A model generated the notes under the pieces. That model was not told the DNA's origin. It searched no databases and saw only the letters and a list, made by a program, of their open reading frames with translations. The position numbers and the translations under genes are program-made. A stretch of DNA of 64,000 nt from Joyebacterum sp964521425 (GTDB lineage: Bacteria; Joyebacterota; Joyebacteria; Joyebacterales; Joyebacteraceae). The DNA is taken from NCBI GenBank assembly GCA_964521425.1, contig CAZFRO010000001.1, positions 62,001-126,000 of the forward strand, written 5' to 3'. Of the stretch, positions 36,463 to 45,290 are shown one piece after another (position 1 is the stretch's first letter; each line of letters opens with the position of its first letter).

Positions 36463-38073
36463 ATGAAACGATTCTCAGTGCTTCTCCTGGTTCTCTTGGG
36501 TGCTGCCACGCTCTTTCTCTACGGCTGCCTCTTGGACCTGGCATCACCGGAGCACTCAAATCCCCTGGATCCGGATCACCCGACATCGGCGTCGGTGGAG
36601 CCATCTCGACCCTCCGGATTGGGAGCCGTTGTGGCCGACAGGCTTGTCGTGCTCTCGTGGTCCGTCGGTGATACGACGGGCATCGAGGAGTTCAAGATCT
36701 ACCGGTGGGAGGTCGTCGGGAATGAGAGCGAGGATTACGAGCTCCTCGCATCCTCCGATGAGATGGAGTACGAGGACGATGAGGTCCGTAACGGCCAGGA
36801 GTATTCGTACAAGGTCTCGAGCGTGAACCGCAGCGGGCTCGAGGGTACGAGGTCGTACGCCATGAGCGCAACGCCACGGATCTTCAGCATCTCACTGGAC
36901 AGCGGACGGAGGAAGACGGGGTCCAGAACCGTGACGATCACGTCCTCGGCATCGAGCACTGTTGCACTCATGATGTTCTCGAACGAGGCGGACATGTCCG
37001 GGGGACAGTGGCAGCCCTACCAGGGAGCGATCTCCTGGCAGCTGCCCGTAGGTGACGGAGCAAAGACGGTCTATGCTCGCTTCCGCGATTCGGAGGACAA
37101 CGAATCGCAGATCGTCAACGATGACATCGAACTCGATACCACGGCGTTCATCGAGCTGGTCTCGGAGGACACCGGTGGAGATCCAATGAGCGTCGGTGAG
37201 ACCATCCATTTCCTGCTCGACGCCGGTGAGCCCTATGGCTATGCAGAGGTTGACATCGGGAGCGTGGCGGTGGGAATAGGCCTCCTGGATGACGGGACCG
37301 GGGGGGATTCCATCGCGGACGATGGCATCTACGAGCGTGACTTCGCTGTGGAGGCAGGGAGCGAGATTATCTCGGCCGTTGTCATGGGCAGGTTCTCCGA
37401 TGAGGTCGGCAATGATGCTGAGCCGCTTCAGGCCATCGGGACAGTGACCATTCTGGAGCCGCCGGAGCCCGTTGAACTCGATCTGCCGGTCGCGGTCTCC
37501 AAGCGGCGTATCGCACTCTCATGGTCGAAGAACAACGACTACGACTTCGACAGGTACAGAGTGTATCGTTCCTACATCCCGGGCGTGGAGATATCCACAG
37601 AGATCGAACTCCTCTCTGAGATCACCGGACAGAACACGACGAACTACACGGATGGTGGTCTGGAGCCCGACTCCACCTACTACTACGCAGTCTATGTGGT
37701 AGACGATATCGGCCAGTCGGTGATCAGCAACGAGGTTGCCGGTACCACTCTTATCAATGAGGTTCCCGATCCGGTCGTTATCTACGAGCCCTGGGCGGCG
37801 GATTCGACGTCGATAGAGCTGTCCTGGTCCCAGAGCGAGGAAGATGATTTCATGGCGTACGAGGTGCTCGGCTGGGAAGAGGTCCCACCGGATCCGCCCA
37901 ACTGGCAAAGCAAGCGCCTGATCGCCAGGATCACCGATGTGGGGGAGACGTTCTACACGCACGAGTCGCTGATCGACTCGATGATCTACTGGTATCAGGT
38001 TGCCGTCGTTGACTCGTTCGGTGCGAGCGCGCTCTCCGACAGCGTGTCCGGATCGCCAAGGCCGATGCCCTGA
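36463..38073 (+). CDS. Fibronectin type III lipoprotein
   Basis: 536-aa exported lipoprotein. The signal peptide ends in LYGC (Cys22). An FN3 domain (about 48-137), a beta-rich domain (about 140-330) and two more FN3 domains (about 335-430 and 435-533) follow, with repeated phrases such as VVLSWSVGDTTGIEEFKIYR and IALSWSKNNDYDFDRYRVYR. FN3 domains mediate binding, so this is likely a surface or matrix protein; no catalytic motif is seen. GGGAGGT precedes the ATG. A terminator hairpin lies 43 nt after the stop. Confidence 0.75.
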   Translation: MKRFSVLLLVLLGAATLFLYGCLLDLASPEHSNPLDPDHPTSASVEPSRPSGLGAVVADRLVVLSWSVGDTTGIEEFKIYRWEVVGNESEDYELLASSDEMEYEDDEVRNGQEYSYKVSSVNRSGLEGTRSYAMSATPRIFSISLDSGRRKTGSRTVTITSSASSTVALMMFSNEADMSGGQWQPYQGAISWQLPVGDGAKTVYARFRDSEDNESQIVNDDIELDTTAFIELVSEDTGGDPMSVGETIHFLLDAGEPYGYAEVDIGSVAVGIGLLDDGTGGDSIADDGIYERDFAVEAGSEIISAVVMGRFSDEVGNDAEPLQAIGTVTILEPPEPVELDLPVAVSKRRIALSWSKNNDYDFDRYRVYRSYIPGVEISTEIELLSEITGQNTTNYTDGGLEPDSTYYYAVYVVDDIGQSVISNEVAGTTLINEVPDPVVIYEPWAADSTSIELSWSQSEEDDFMAYEVLGWEEVPPDPPNWQSKRLIARITDVGETFYTHESLIDSMIYWYQVAVVDSFGASALSDSVSGSPRPMP

Positions 38074-38115
38074 CGAGGCAGGACGTCACACCGTAGTCCG
38101 TGAGCAGACTCTAAT

Positions 38116-38155
38116 GAGGCCCACCCGTATGTTGCATGGGTGGGCCTCTCCTTAT
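38116..38155 (+). terminator. Intrinsic terminator after the FN3 lipoprotein gene
   Basis: An 11-bp perfect stem GAGGCCCACCC (38116-38126) / GGGTGGGCCTC (38138-38148) with an 11-nt loop is followed by the pyrimidine-rich TCCTTATGTCTT. Confidence 0.75.
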
Positions 38156-38313
38156 GTCTTGAGGACCCCGCACGATCCACTCCCAGCGAACGAAACAGAG
38201 CCCCACCCTAACTGACGTGTCTATGGGGACTTAGGCTCCTATCCAGGGACACTGCCGGGCGTGTCGCGCCCTCTGGCCCAAACGGAAGTGACAGATGCTC
38301 TGTTACTTACCAG

Positions 38314-38329
38314 TTGGCACAACTTGTGC
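38314..38329 (+). promoter_or_regulatory. Sigma-54-like promoter element or palindromic operator
   Basis: TTGGCAC, 5 nt and GTGC match the -24/-12 pattern TGGCAC-N5-TTGC at 9 of 10 positions, including the GG and GC dinucleotides. The site is also nearly palindromic (TTGGCACAACTTGTGCAA) and shares both half-sites with 7720-7734, so it could instead be a repressor or activator site. It lies 240 nt before the next start codon. Confidence 0.45.
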
Positions 38330-38343
38330 AACTTGGATAGTGG

Positions 38344-38485
38344 GGTGAAGCTAATAGAGCTTCGCCTGGAGGGAGGAAACACATAATCGGGATCCGCCGG
38401 GGCTCTGCAGGCACTCGATAAGCCTCGGTCGCGAGGTCGGCCTACTGACCCCCACAAGGGCCGACCGCAGTACCTCACCGTACTG
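38344..38485 (+). ncRNA. Possible structured leader RNA
   Basis: The 496-bp gap before the large FN3 gene holds three hairpins in a row. They are GGTGAAGCT/AGCTTCGCC (38344-38366, loop AATAG), GGTCGGCC/GGCCGACC (38435-38442 with 38459-38466) and CAGTAC/GTACTG (38468-38485). A purine-rich GGAGGGAGGAAAC segment follows the first hairpin. I do not recognise a known riboswitch consensus. This may be a regulatory 5' leader; evidence is only base pairing in one sequence. Confidence 0.35.
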
Positions 38486-38569
38486 GCTACCCCCTATGCA
38501 CCCGCCTCTGGTCCCGCGGGTCCCGATTATCCTCCAGGCTTTGGAGAGGCGTCTTCCGGAGTAGCGCTC

Positions 38570-41134
38570 TTGAGCATATTGCGTCGATCTGTGGCGGCGA
38601 TGGCTGCCGGACTTCTCATGATGGTCTTTGCGGCTCCCGCGCTGGCGAGTTCATCGGGGGAGCGAGCGCTCAGCTCGCACATCATCATCGGTGTAGAGCC
38701 CGGCACTGCGTTCGATGTCACGGTCGGTGGTGAAGGGCTTCCTGAGAATCCCATCGTATCGGGCAGTGATGGGATCATCACATTCCAGGTTGACGACTCG
38801 GGGCTTCCGCCTGGTCCGCACACTGTCTTCGTGAGCGCGACCGGGGATCTGATTATCGGAGGCATCTACACGAACAACATCACGACCGACACGGCGATCA
38901 TTCATTGGAGCACCAATCTGCCGGCGGACTCCAGAGTAGAGTACGGCCTCACCGATTCCTACGGACTGTCGACCCTTACCGATCCAGAGCTGACCACCGA
39001 ACACGCCGTAACGCTGACGGGGTTGTCATCGGGAGCGATCTACCACTTCAGAGTACTCTCAGACACCGGTAGCGGCGAGACGGACGTGTCAGGGGATCAC
39101 GAGTTCACGACGGTGTCAGACCCGCTTGTCATCTCAGATGTGACGGTCGCTGAGATCTCCGTTACGTGGGCAACGGTAACATGGCAGACCAACAGAGCGT
39201 CCGACTCTCAGATCATCTATGGAGAGACGATATTCTACGGCCAGGAGACAGGCATCGACCCTGCCCAGGTCACTGACCACAGCGTGACGATAATGGGACT
39301 CGATCCCGACACCTCATACCATTTCAGAGTGCGCAGTGAAGACGGATCCGGGGGGATCGCGTTCTCTGTAGACGGCGTCTTCCGGACTGCTCGTACACCA
39401 CTCACCGTGACCGACGTCGTTGCGACAGTCACCATGACCTCGGTCGAAGTGACCTGGGAGACCAACAGGCTCGCGGATTCGCAGATCGAGTACGGGTTTG
39501 ACACCTCATACGGAACAGTCTCACCGATTGCCCCTGCGATGGTCCTTGACCACTCGGTCACAGTCGCCGGACTCGATCCCGGCGCCACCTACCACTACCG
39601 CGTGCGGAGCGAGGATGAGTTCGGCGAGACCGTATTCTCCGGTGACCACGTGTTCGATGCCGGCTTCAATCCGCTCGAGATGAGCGGGCTTGCCGTTACA
39701 GGTATCGGAATAAACTGGGCCGTCATCGAATGGACTACAGACAGACCGGCCGACGCCACGTCCTACTTCGGTCTGACGTCCGATTACGGGGACAGCGTGG
39801 TGGCCGGTGGCGGGCTGGCTGAGGCACACGCGTGCACATTGACCGGACTCGCAGAGGCCACCGTCTACCATTTTCGGGTGGTTTCGCAGGACGAGCACGG
39901 GATCATCGCGGCCTCTGCCGACTCCATCTTCGAGACCATGGAGGGAGTGCCGATGATGCCGCCTGTGATGGGCGGACTCACTCTTCGCGCCACGAGTGTC
40001 ATGAGTGTCGTGGTCTCGTGGACGACTGACATTCCGGCTACGTCGGAAGTGATGTACGGGGAGGACGGCGCCCTGACCGAGACCTCGGGTATGGATAGCA
40101 CGCTGGCCCTGGAGCATGAAGTGCACGTCTTCCCGCTGACCCCTGATGTCGAATACACGTTGTGCGCCTTGAGCGAGTCGCCAGGCGGCACGTGCTCGAG
40201 CGATCCGTACACGTTCTATCCCGGGCCGCCGAGCGGTGTGGAATCCAATGACAAGCCGGCCGTCATCATCCGGCCGGGAATCTGGGACGCATTGGAGACC
40301 GAGGCATGGGTTCGCTGGTCCACGGACCGTCCGTGCACGACGTGGGTGGAGTACGGGGTCGATTCGAGCTACGGGAACATCGTGTCGGCAACAGGGCTTA
40401 GCACGTGCAGGTTCGAGGCGATCCTGCTCGATCTCGAGCCCGACAGCGAGTATCACTACCGGATCTGTGCCTGGGATGAGTGTGGAGGAATCGTCATCGG
40501 AGAGGGCATGACCTTCCGCACGGCAGCACCGCCCGACCTCGAGCCACCGGCAGCACCCGGAGGGATCGCCTGCAGGGCATCGGACGGCGGCATCGTGGTC
40601 ACATGGCTGCCAAACTCAGAGGACGATCTTGCGGGCTACTTCCTCTACCGTGTCAGGTTCGATCCCGCCGGGGGTGATGACCCCGGACGGACGGAGAAAC
40701 TCAATGAGGATGCGCTGACGGATACGCTCTTCCTCGACTCTCATGTGGAGCCGGGCGGCGGCTACGCCTACTATGCCACAGCCATAGACACCACCGGCAA
40801 CGAGAGCGATGGCTCCGAGGGGGCATCGATAACGCTGGCTCCCGATCCGCCGGCCTCCATCCTGTTCACTCGATACCCGAATCCGACGTTCGATTCGGCG
40901 ACGCTCTCCTTTGATATCCCCGGTCCTGAACCCTCGGATGTGGCTCTTCGGATCATCTCAATCAACGGGCGTACCGTGCGCGAACTGACGCGCGGGAGCT
41001 ACGACCCGGGAAGCTACTCCATCGTCTGGGACGGAGAGGATGGGAGAGGTGATTTCGCATCGAGTGGCATCTATCTCTGTGAGTTGACCGTGGACAATCG
41101 GATCTTGAGAGAAAAGCTTACGCTCATCCGCTAG
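38570..41134 (+). CDS. Large secreted multi-FN3 protein with FlgD/T9SS-like C-terminal domain
   Basis: 854-aa exported protein. A signal peptide (about 1-25, ending APALASS) is followed by about seven FN3-like repeats from residue 95 to 760. The repeats share phrases such as ATVTWQTNRASDSQIIYGE and LDPDTSYHFRVRSEDGSGG. The last 85 residues form a FlgD-like Ig domain with YPNPTFDSATLSFDIP, INGRTVRELTRG and SSGIYLCEL, the type of C-terminal domain used for secretion sorting in Bacteroidetes-like bacteria. TTG 38570 has GGAG 8 nt upstream. Likely a surface adhesin or matrix protein. Confidence 0.8.
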   Translation: MSILRRSVAAMAAGLLMMVFAAPALASSSGERALSSHIIIGVEPGTAFDVTVGGEGLPENPIVSGSDGIITFQVDDSGLPPGPHTVFVSATGDLIIGGIYTNNITTDTAIIHWSTNLPADSRVEYGLTDSYGLSTLTDPELTTEHAVTLTGLSSGAIYHFRVLSDTGSGETDVSGDHEFTTVSDPLVISDVTVAEISVTWATVTWQTNRASDSQIIYGETIFYGQETGIDPAQVTDHSVTIMGLDPDTSYHFRVRSEDGSGGIAFSVDGVFRTARTPLTVTDVVATVTMTSVEVTWETNRLADSQIEYGFDTSYGTVSPIAPAMVLDHSVTVAGLDPGATYHYRVRSEDEFGETVFSGDHVFDAGFNPLEMSGLAVTGIGINWAVIEWTTDRPADATSYFGLTSDYGDSVVAGGGLAEAHACTLTGLAEATVYHFRVVSQDEHGIIAASADSIFETMEGVPMMPPVMGGLTLRATSVMSVVVSWTTDIPATSEVMYGEDGALTETSGMDSTLALEHEVHVFPLTPDVEYTLCALSESPGGTCSSDPYTFYPGPPSGVESNDKPAVIIRPGIWDALETEAWVRWSTDRPCTTWVEYGVDSSYGNIVSATGLSTCRFEAILLDLEPDSEYHYRICAWDECGGIVIGEGMTFRTAAPPDLEPPAAPGGIACRASDGGIVVTWLPNSEDDLAGYFLYRVRFDPAGGDDPGRTEKLNEDALTDTLFLDSHVEPGGGYAYYATAIDTTGNESDGSEGASITLAPDPPASILFTRYPNPTFDSATLSFDIPGPEPSDVALRIISINGRTVRELTRGSYDPGSYSIVWDGEDGRGDFASSGIYLCELTVDNRILREKLTLIR

Positions 41135-41170
41135 AGAAGCCCACCACGACACCTTTCGTCACGAATCCAG

Positions 41171-41199
41171 TTGACACACCGCATTGGTCCTGCTACTTA
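41171..41199 (+). promoter_or_regulatory. Candidate promoter of the first PEP-CTERM gene
   Basis: A perfect -35 TTGACA (41171-41176) is followed after 17 bp by TACTTA, a poor -10. Downstream (41220-41244) a TATGCTC/GAGCATA stem with an 11-nt loop lies in the leader before the start codon at 41308. Confidence 0.4.
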
Positions 41200-41307
41200 A
41201 TGCATGGCAGATATAGTCGTATGCTCATGACAACACAGAGCATATGTGGCTGTGGCGCGAGCATCCAGGTGATGGTCGCGTGCAGTAGGTACGTGAGGAG
41301 GACCAGA

Positions 41308-42102
41308 ATGAAACTGCTTGGGATTGCTATGGCGGTGATCGCGATGCTGAGTCTGATGGTGTCCGTGGCGGGCGCCGTGTATGTCTCGGAACTCCTCTTC
41401 ATGGGAGCCGGGACGTACGACCATGATGCGAATCCCACCGACCCGCTCGGCTACGGTGACTATGGGGCCTTCGACGCGAAGTACGATCTGAGCGCCCGCG
41501 TTCCGGGTGAGGTCTGCAACTGGTATTTCGACCCCACTCTCAGTATTGATCTTGTGGGGCGGACCAACCATCACATTGGAATGGGTGAGAATGGTATCGA
41601 GATTGACAGCGATCTCATTCCTTGGGGAGCAATGGGGTACAGTTGGGAGGCAGGCAAGGGGATCTATCTTGGGCTGGGGGATGCGTCAGCGTTGGTGGGG
41701 TTCGATCCGGACGCGCTTATTGGTGACTACGCCTGGGACCTCGACGGCGGCGGTGATGATCTCACGCTTAACATACAGCCTTCCTCCACTAGCGTGCGGG
41801 CGTATTCGGTGCAGATGAGAATGTACAGGTCATTCTCGTGGCTGGCCGGACAGCCTGTGACTGAGTGGATGGCCGCCTGGATGTCGCCATTCGTAGGTGG
41901 CATTGCCATGGACGGACTGGACCACGGATACAGGAAGATGGCGACGCGGCTGGGTCGGTGGGATACGGAGGACTACGCTATCAGCTACAGTGGGCGGATG
42001 AGGGTCACTGGCTGCGAAGAAGCGCCTGTGCCCGAGCCCATGACCCTCCTCCTGTTTGGTGGGGGCCTCGTGGGGGCCGCGCTACTGCGAAGACGCCGGT
42101 AG
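41308..42102 (+). CDS. PEP-CTERM protein, candidate exosortase substrate
   Basis: 264-aa secreted protein: signal peptide (about 1-23, ending VSVAGAV), a beta-rich passenger with no known domain, and a C-terminal PEP-CTERM signal at residues 241-264 (VPEP, a hydrophobic helix rich in Gly/Leu, then RRRR). The exosortase at 28008 should cut after this motif. ATG 41308 has GAGGAGGA just upstream and gives a proper signal peptide; in-frame ATGs from 41200 do not. Gly, Asp and Tyr richness fits a matrix protein. Confidence 0.85.
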   Translation: MKLLGIAMAVIAMLSLMVSVAGAVYVSELLFMGAGTYDHDANPTDPLGYGDYGAFDAKYDLSARVPGEVCNWYFDPTLSIDLVGRTNHHIGMGENGIEIDSDLIPWGAMGYSWEAGKGIYLGLGDASALVGFDPDALIGDYAWDLDGGGDDLTLNIQPSSTSVRAYSVQMRMYRSFSWLAGQPVTEWMAAWMSPFVGGIAMDGLDHGYRKMATRLGRWDTEDYAISYSGRMRVTGCEEAPVPEPMTLLLFGGGLVGAALLRRRR

Positions 42103-42129
42103 AAAACAGCATATAGCTAGCTATACTGG

Positions 42130-42154
42130 AGGGGTGGGTCCATGACTCACCCCT
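42130..42154 (+). terminator. Terminator after the first PEP-CTERM gene
   Basis: An 11-bp stem with one G-U pair (AGGGGTGGGTC/GACTCACCCCT) and a 3-nt loop is followed by TCAATTATG. A self-complementary TATAGCTAGCTATA lies just before it at 42112-42125. Confidence 0.6.
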
Positions 42155-42269
42155 TCAATTATGTGCAGATTACCTCTTGCCGACCTGCAATATCTGTGGT
42201 ACTGTTGATGTTAGTGGATCAAAACGCAAGTCGCTCGCTGTACATGCCGCATTGACAGGAGGTAGTACT

Positions 42270-43043
42270 ATGAGACCCCTCGTGCCTGTGATGATAATTG
42301 CTTTGTTGTTCCTGGTGGCTGGCTCCGCCGATGCGAGCCTCCTCAATGACTGGTTCGGGATCGAGCTCTCCGTCGATGCGATGGGGACGTTCAATCACGA
42401 CTGGACACCGACGACGGCGACAGCCGACTATGTCGTGGATGAAAACTGGAGCACGTACTTCGGTAGGCCAGCCCACGGTGGAGAGCAGTTCGACGTAGAG
42501 GCCATCTACTTCGACAATGACGCCACGAATGCCTACATCGCGGTCGTGACCTCATTCTGTGTTCCGGGTGGTGTGGATTTCCTGGGTGAGCAGATCATCG
42601 CGGGAGACCTCGCACTCGATCTCGGACTCGGGATGTACGAGATGGGTATCGACATCGATGGTGGCACGGGTACAGTCGCTGCCACGAGCGCGGATGATTG
42701 GTACCAGGGAAACACCCAGTACGTTGCCGAGCAAGGCCTCACGAACTTCAACGGCGGGGCGACGCTGGGAACCGCCTCGGTCGACTTCATCACGTATGGT
42801 TTGGTCGAGCGTGGCTATGGCACCTACGTTTTTGAGATCACGGTTGACCGCGGTCTCCTCGCTGGCGCACCGAGCTTCGACAACTCGATCGGTATGGAGT
42901 GGACGATGGGCTGCCGCAACGACGTCCTGGGTCTCGATGGAGACTTCGACGGCGAGCCTGTGGTTCCAGAGCCAAGCACTATTCTGTTGCTCGGAACGGG
43001 TCTTGTGGGAATGGCCGGTGTCGTTCGGAGACGCAGGAAGTAA
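42270..43043 (+). CDS. PEP-CTERM protein, candidate exosortase substrate
   Basis: 257-aa secreted protein: signal peptide (about 1-23, LVAGSADAS), a beta-rich passenger (GGEQFDVEAIYFDNDATNAY) of no recognised family, and a PEP-CTERM signal at residues 232-257 (VPEP, hydrophobic Leu/Gly helix, RRRRK). AGGAGG lies 7 nt before ATG 42270; the in-frame ATG at 42177 is not a plausible signal start. It is the second exosortase substrate in a row, but its passenger is unlike the first, so they are not recent duplicates. A strong terminator follows. Confidence 0.85.
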   Translation: MRPLVPVMIIALLFLVAGSADASLLNDWFGIELSVDAMGTFNHDWTPTTATADYVVDENWSTYFGRPAHGGEQFDVEAIYFDNDATNAYIAVVTSFCVPGGVDFLGEQIIAGDLALDLGLGMYEMGIDIDGGTGTVAATSADDWYQGNTQYVAEQGLTNFNGGATLGTASVDFITYGLVERGYGTYVFEITVDRGLLAGAPSFDNSIGMEWTMGCRNDVLGLDGDFDGEPVVPEPSTILLLGTGLVGMAGVVRRRRK

Positions 43044-43075
43044 CAAGCTGGGTCTTCGAGCGTACGACTCAGTAG

Positions 43076-43110
43076 AAAGGGGCAGGGAGTTCTTCTCCCT
43101 GCCCCTTTTT
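43076..43110 (+). terminator. Strong bidirectional intrinsic terminator
   Basis: An 11-bp perfect stem GGGGCAGGGAG (43079-43089) / CTCCCTGCCCC (43095-43105), loop TTCTT, flanked by AAA and TTTTT. It lies between the PEP-CTERM gene and the convergent acyltransferase gene and should stop both transcripts, better in the plus direction. Confidence 0.9.
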
Positions 43111-43147
43111 CATTGTAGGTCGCTCACTGTACACAGGCGGTGTCGGA

Positions 43148-43903
43148 TCAGTCGTCCCACCCCTGGTTCTTGAGAAGCTGATCCTCCGGCACGTCCCGGA
43201 TCGGTCGGGCTGGTGATCCAAGGACGATCTTCCCTGCAGGGGCATCCTTGGTCAGGACAGAGCCGGCCGCCACCAGCGCGTCGGCGCCGACGGTCTTGCC
43301 TGGGAGTATCACGACTCCGGCTCCGATTCTGCCTCCCTTTTCAACCGTGACACCCTTGAAGTGCTTGAACCGTTCCTCAGAGCGCCCGACGAAGTTGTCG
43401 TTCGATGTCGAGACGCCGGGGGCGACGAAGACTCTGTCGCCGAGTTCGGAATAGGCGGTGATGTAACACTCGCTCTCCAGCTTGCAGCGGCGGCCGATGC
43501 GGCAATGGTTCTCCACCGTCACGCCTCTGCCAACGATCGTGTACTCGCCGACAACGACGTTCTCCCTGATCGACGCCAGATCGGCCACGAGAACCCGTGT
43601 TCCAAGCTCACAACCCGCATACACGACAACGCAGGCGCCGATGATGCACTTATTGGCGATGATCGCAGGCGGGACATCATCCCCTTCGGTCGTCGCGCTC
43701 AGAGCGGCCTTCATCGGGAGCTTGCCGATGACGGTGTTGTCGTCGATCCGGACGCCGTCCCCTATGACCGTCCCCGGATGAATGACAACGTTGCTCCCAA
43801 TCTCACACCCCGCACCGATCTTCACATCCCGCTCTATGACCGTGAAGTAGCCGAGCGCCGTGTCTCTGCCGATGGTTGCCGAGGGGTCTACGTACCTGTC
43901 CAT
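43148..43903 (-). CDS. Hexapeptide-repeat acyl/acetyltransferase
   Basis: 251-aa left-handed beta-helix protein with many hexapeptide turns (IGRDTALGYFTVIERDVKIG, IHPGTVIGDGVRID) and a C-terminal VAAGSVLTKDAPAGKIVLGSPARP, typical of WbpD/WlbB and related sugar N-acyltransferases. The expected reaction is acetylation of an amino group on a UDP-sugar. The donor and acceptor are not determinable. It follows the Gfo/Idh/MocA gene on the same strand after 72 bp, as wbpB and wbpD pairs often do. Confidence 0.8.
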   Translation of the reverse strand: MDRYVDPSATIGRDTALGYFTVIERDVKIGAGCEIGSNVVIHPGTVIGDGVRIDDNTVIGKLPMKAALSATTEGDDVPPAIIANKCIIGACVVVYAGCELGTRVLVADLASIRENVVVGEYTIVGRGVTVENHCRIGRRCKLESECYITAYSELGDRVFVAPGVSTSNDNFVGRSEERFKHFKGVTVEKGGRIGAGVVILPGKTVGADALVAAGSVLTKDAPAGKIVLGSPARPIRDVPEDQLLKNQGWDD

Positions 43904-43975
43904 CGAGCCTGTCCTTTCGTATGTCGTGCTTTGATCCTGTGAGCGATGGATCCACGCTCGGCGCGCTCGTGTGGG

Positions 43976-45016
43976 TCAGCTGAGTTTGACGGGAGCGCCG
44001 CCGTTCTTGAGAGAACGCTGTGCCGCGTCGAGAACGCGTACGACACGGAGTCCGTCTCGTCCATCGGAGCGAGGCTGTGTGTGATTCTCCACGCACTCAA
44101 CGAAGTGGGCGCACTCGACCTTGAGCGGCTCGGCGTGCTTGAGAGTCGGTATGGTCACCTCTCCGAAGCGCAGCGAAAGTGATTCAGCGTACCCTACGAA
44201 CTTCCCATTCTTCCCCAGCCCGTCCACACCCTTGTCGTAGATCCTTATCTTCTCCGCCGAGTTCATGTCGTCGAAGACGACCATCCTCTTGCTTCCGACC
44301 AGGGTAGTGCGGCGTATCTTGTGTGGGTCGAGCCACGAGACATGAACCTGGGCGAGCTTATCATCACTGAATCGCATCCACAGGAAGACGACATCCTCGA
44401 TACCGTCCTGAATGTATGCAGCACCCGTGGCGGCCACTTCCACCGGCTCCTCCCGGAGGAGGTGGAGTATCACAGAGATGTCGTGGGGTGCGAAGCTCCA
44501 GAGCGAATTCTCATCCTGTCGTATCTTCCCAAGGTTGACCCGCTCCGAGTAGATGTAGTACGGGTCGCCCAGTTCGCCGCTGTCCAGAAGCTCCTTCATC
44601 TTGAGAACGCCGGGGTGGTACTCAAGGAGATGTCCGACCATCAGTATCCTGTCGTGCGACTCGGCGAATTCGACGAGTTCAATCGCATCGTCAAGACGCA
44701 GCGTCATGGGCTTCTCGACGTAGACATCCTTGCCGCTCTCAAGCGCCCTCATCGCAAGCGCGAAATGTGTGGGAGCCGGCGTCGCGATTACCACGGCATC
44801 GATCTCAGGGTTCGTGAAGATGTCCTCCGGATCTGTCGTGTGGTTGATGTCCCGTGCCCCATTCAGTGCCGTCGTGCAACGGTCGTTGTTGGAATCGCAG
44901 CAGATCCTGAGCTCCGCGCCCTTCATATTGAGGAGATTCCTGAGGAGGTTGCGTCCCCAGGCTCCAGTTCCTATGAGTCCAAGTTTGACCAGGAGATCCT
45001 CCAGTCTGAGTTCCAC
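43976..45016 (-). CDS. Gfo/Idh/MocA-family sugar dehydrogenase
   Basis: 346-aa NAD(P)-dependent oxidoreductase. The Rossmann motif is KLGLIGTGAWGRNLL, and the family active-site lysine lies in GKDVYVEKPMTLRLDDA (EKP). Together with the acyltransferase it could modify a UDP-HexNAc (WbpB-like), but no aminotransferase is nearby, so the pathway is incomplete in this window. The start is uncertain: GTG 45016 is the first usual codon, but the family-like start KLGLIGTG follows a CTG at 44992 that has GGAGG 7 nt upstream. Confidence 0.8.
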   Translation of the reverse strand: MELRLEDLLVKLGLIGTGAWGRNLLRNLLNMKGAELRICCDSNNDRCTTALNGARDINHTTDPEDIFTNPEIDAVVIATPAPTHFALAMRALESGKDVYVEKPMTLRLDDAIELVEFAESHDRILMVGHLLEYHPGVLKMKELLDSGELGDPYYIYSERVNLGKIRQDENSLWSFAPHDISVILHLLREEPVEVAATGAAYIQDGIEDVVFLWMRFSDDKLAQVHVSWLDPHKIRRTTLVGSKRMVVFDDMNSAEKIRIYDKGVDGLGKNGKFVGYAESLSLRFGEVTIPTLKHAEPLKVECAHFVECVENHTQPRSDGRDGLRVVRVLDAAQRSLKNGGAPVKLS

Positions 45017-45152
45017 CCAGCGCTGCGAATGTCAAGTCGGACGCGCCGCAGGCTGCATCTGATGAAGCAACTCTAACGAGTCGCCTCAGGCAAGGCAACA
45101 CATACCATGACATTGCAATATGTGTACCAGTGCCAGGGGGGGATACCGCCCC

Positions 45153-45182
45153 TTGACGAGGCCCACTGCTTGGGGCTAAACT
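45153..45182 (+). promoter_or_regulatory. Candidate promoter of the M42 peptidase gene
   Basis: TTGACG, an 18-bp spacer and TAAACT lie about 110 nt before the start codon, in the 274-bp divergent region between the dehydrogenase and peptidase genes. Nothing else was found in that region. Confidence 0.5.
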
Positions 45183-45290
45183 CGCTCAAAATGACTCGTC
45201 GATGGTATCGAGCCATCGCCTTCTGGAAGCGTGTTCGGCGGGGCGGAACTCAGGGAACGCCTGCCGGGCCTGGGGTGCAGCGGAGGGAAC

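Noticed and set aside
38344..38485. A cyclic-di-GMP, TPP, cobalamin or SAM riboswitch
   Set aside because: None of the conserved core sequences of these classes that I know could be found; kept only as an unclassified leader.
45017..45290. An RNA gene in the divergent region before the M42 peptidase
   Set aside because: No convincing fold; only a candidate promoter is supported.
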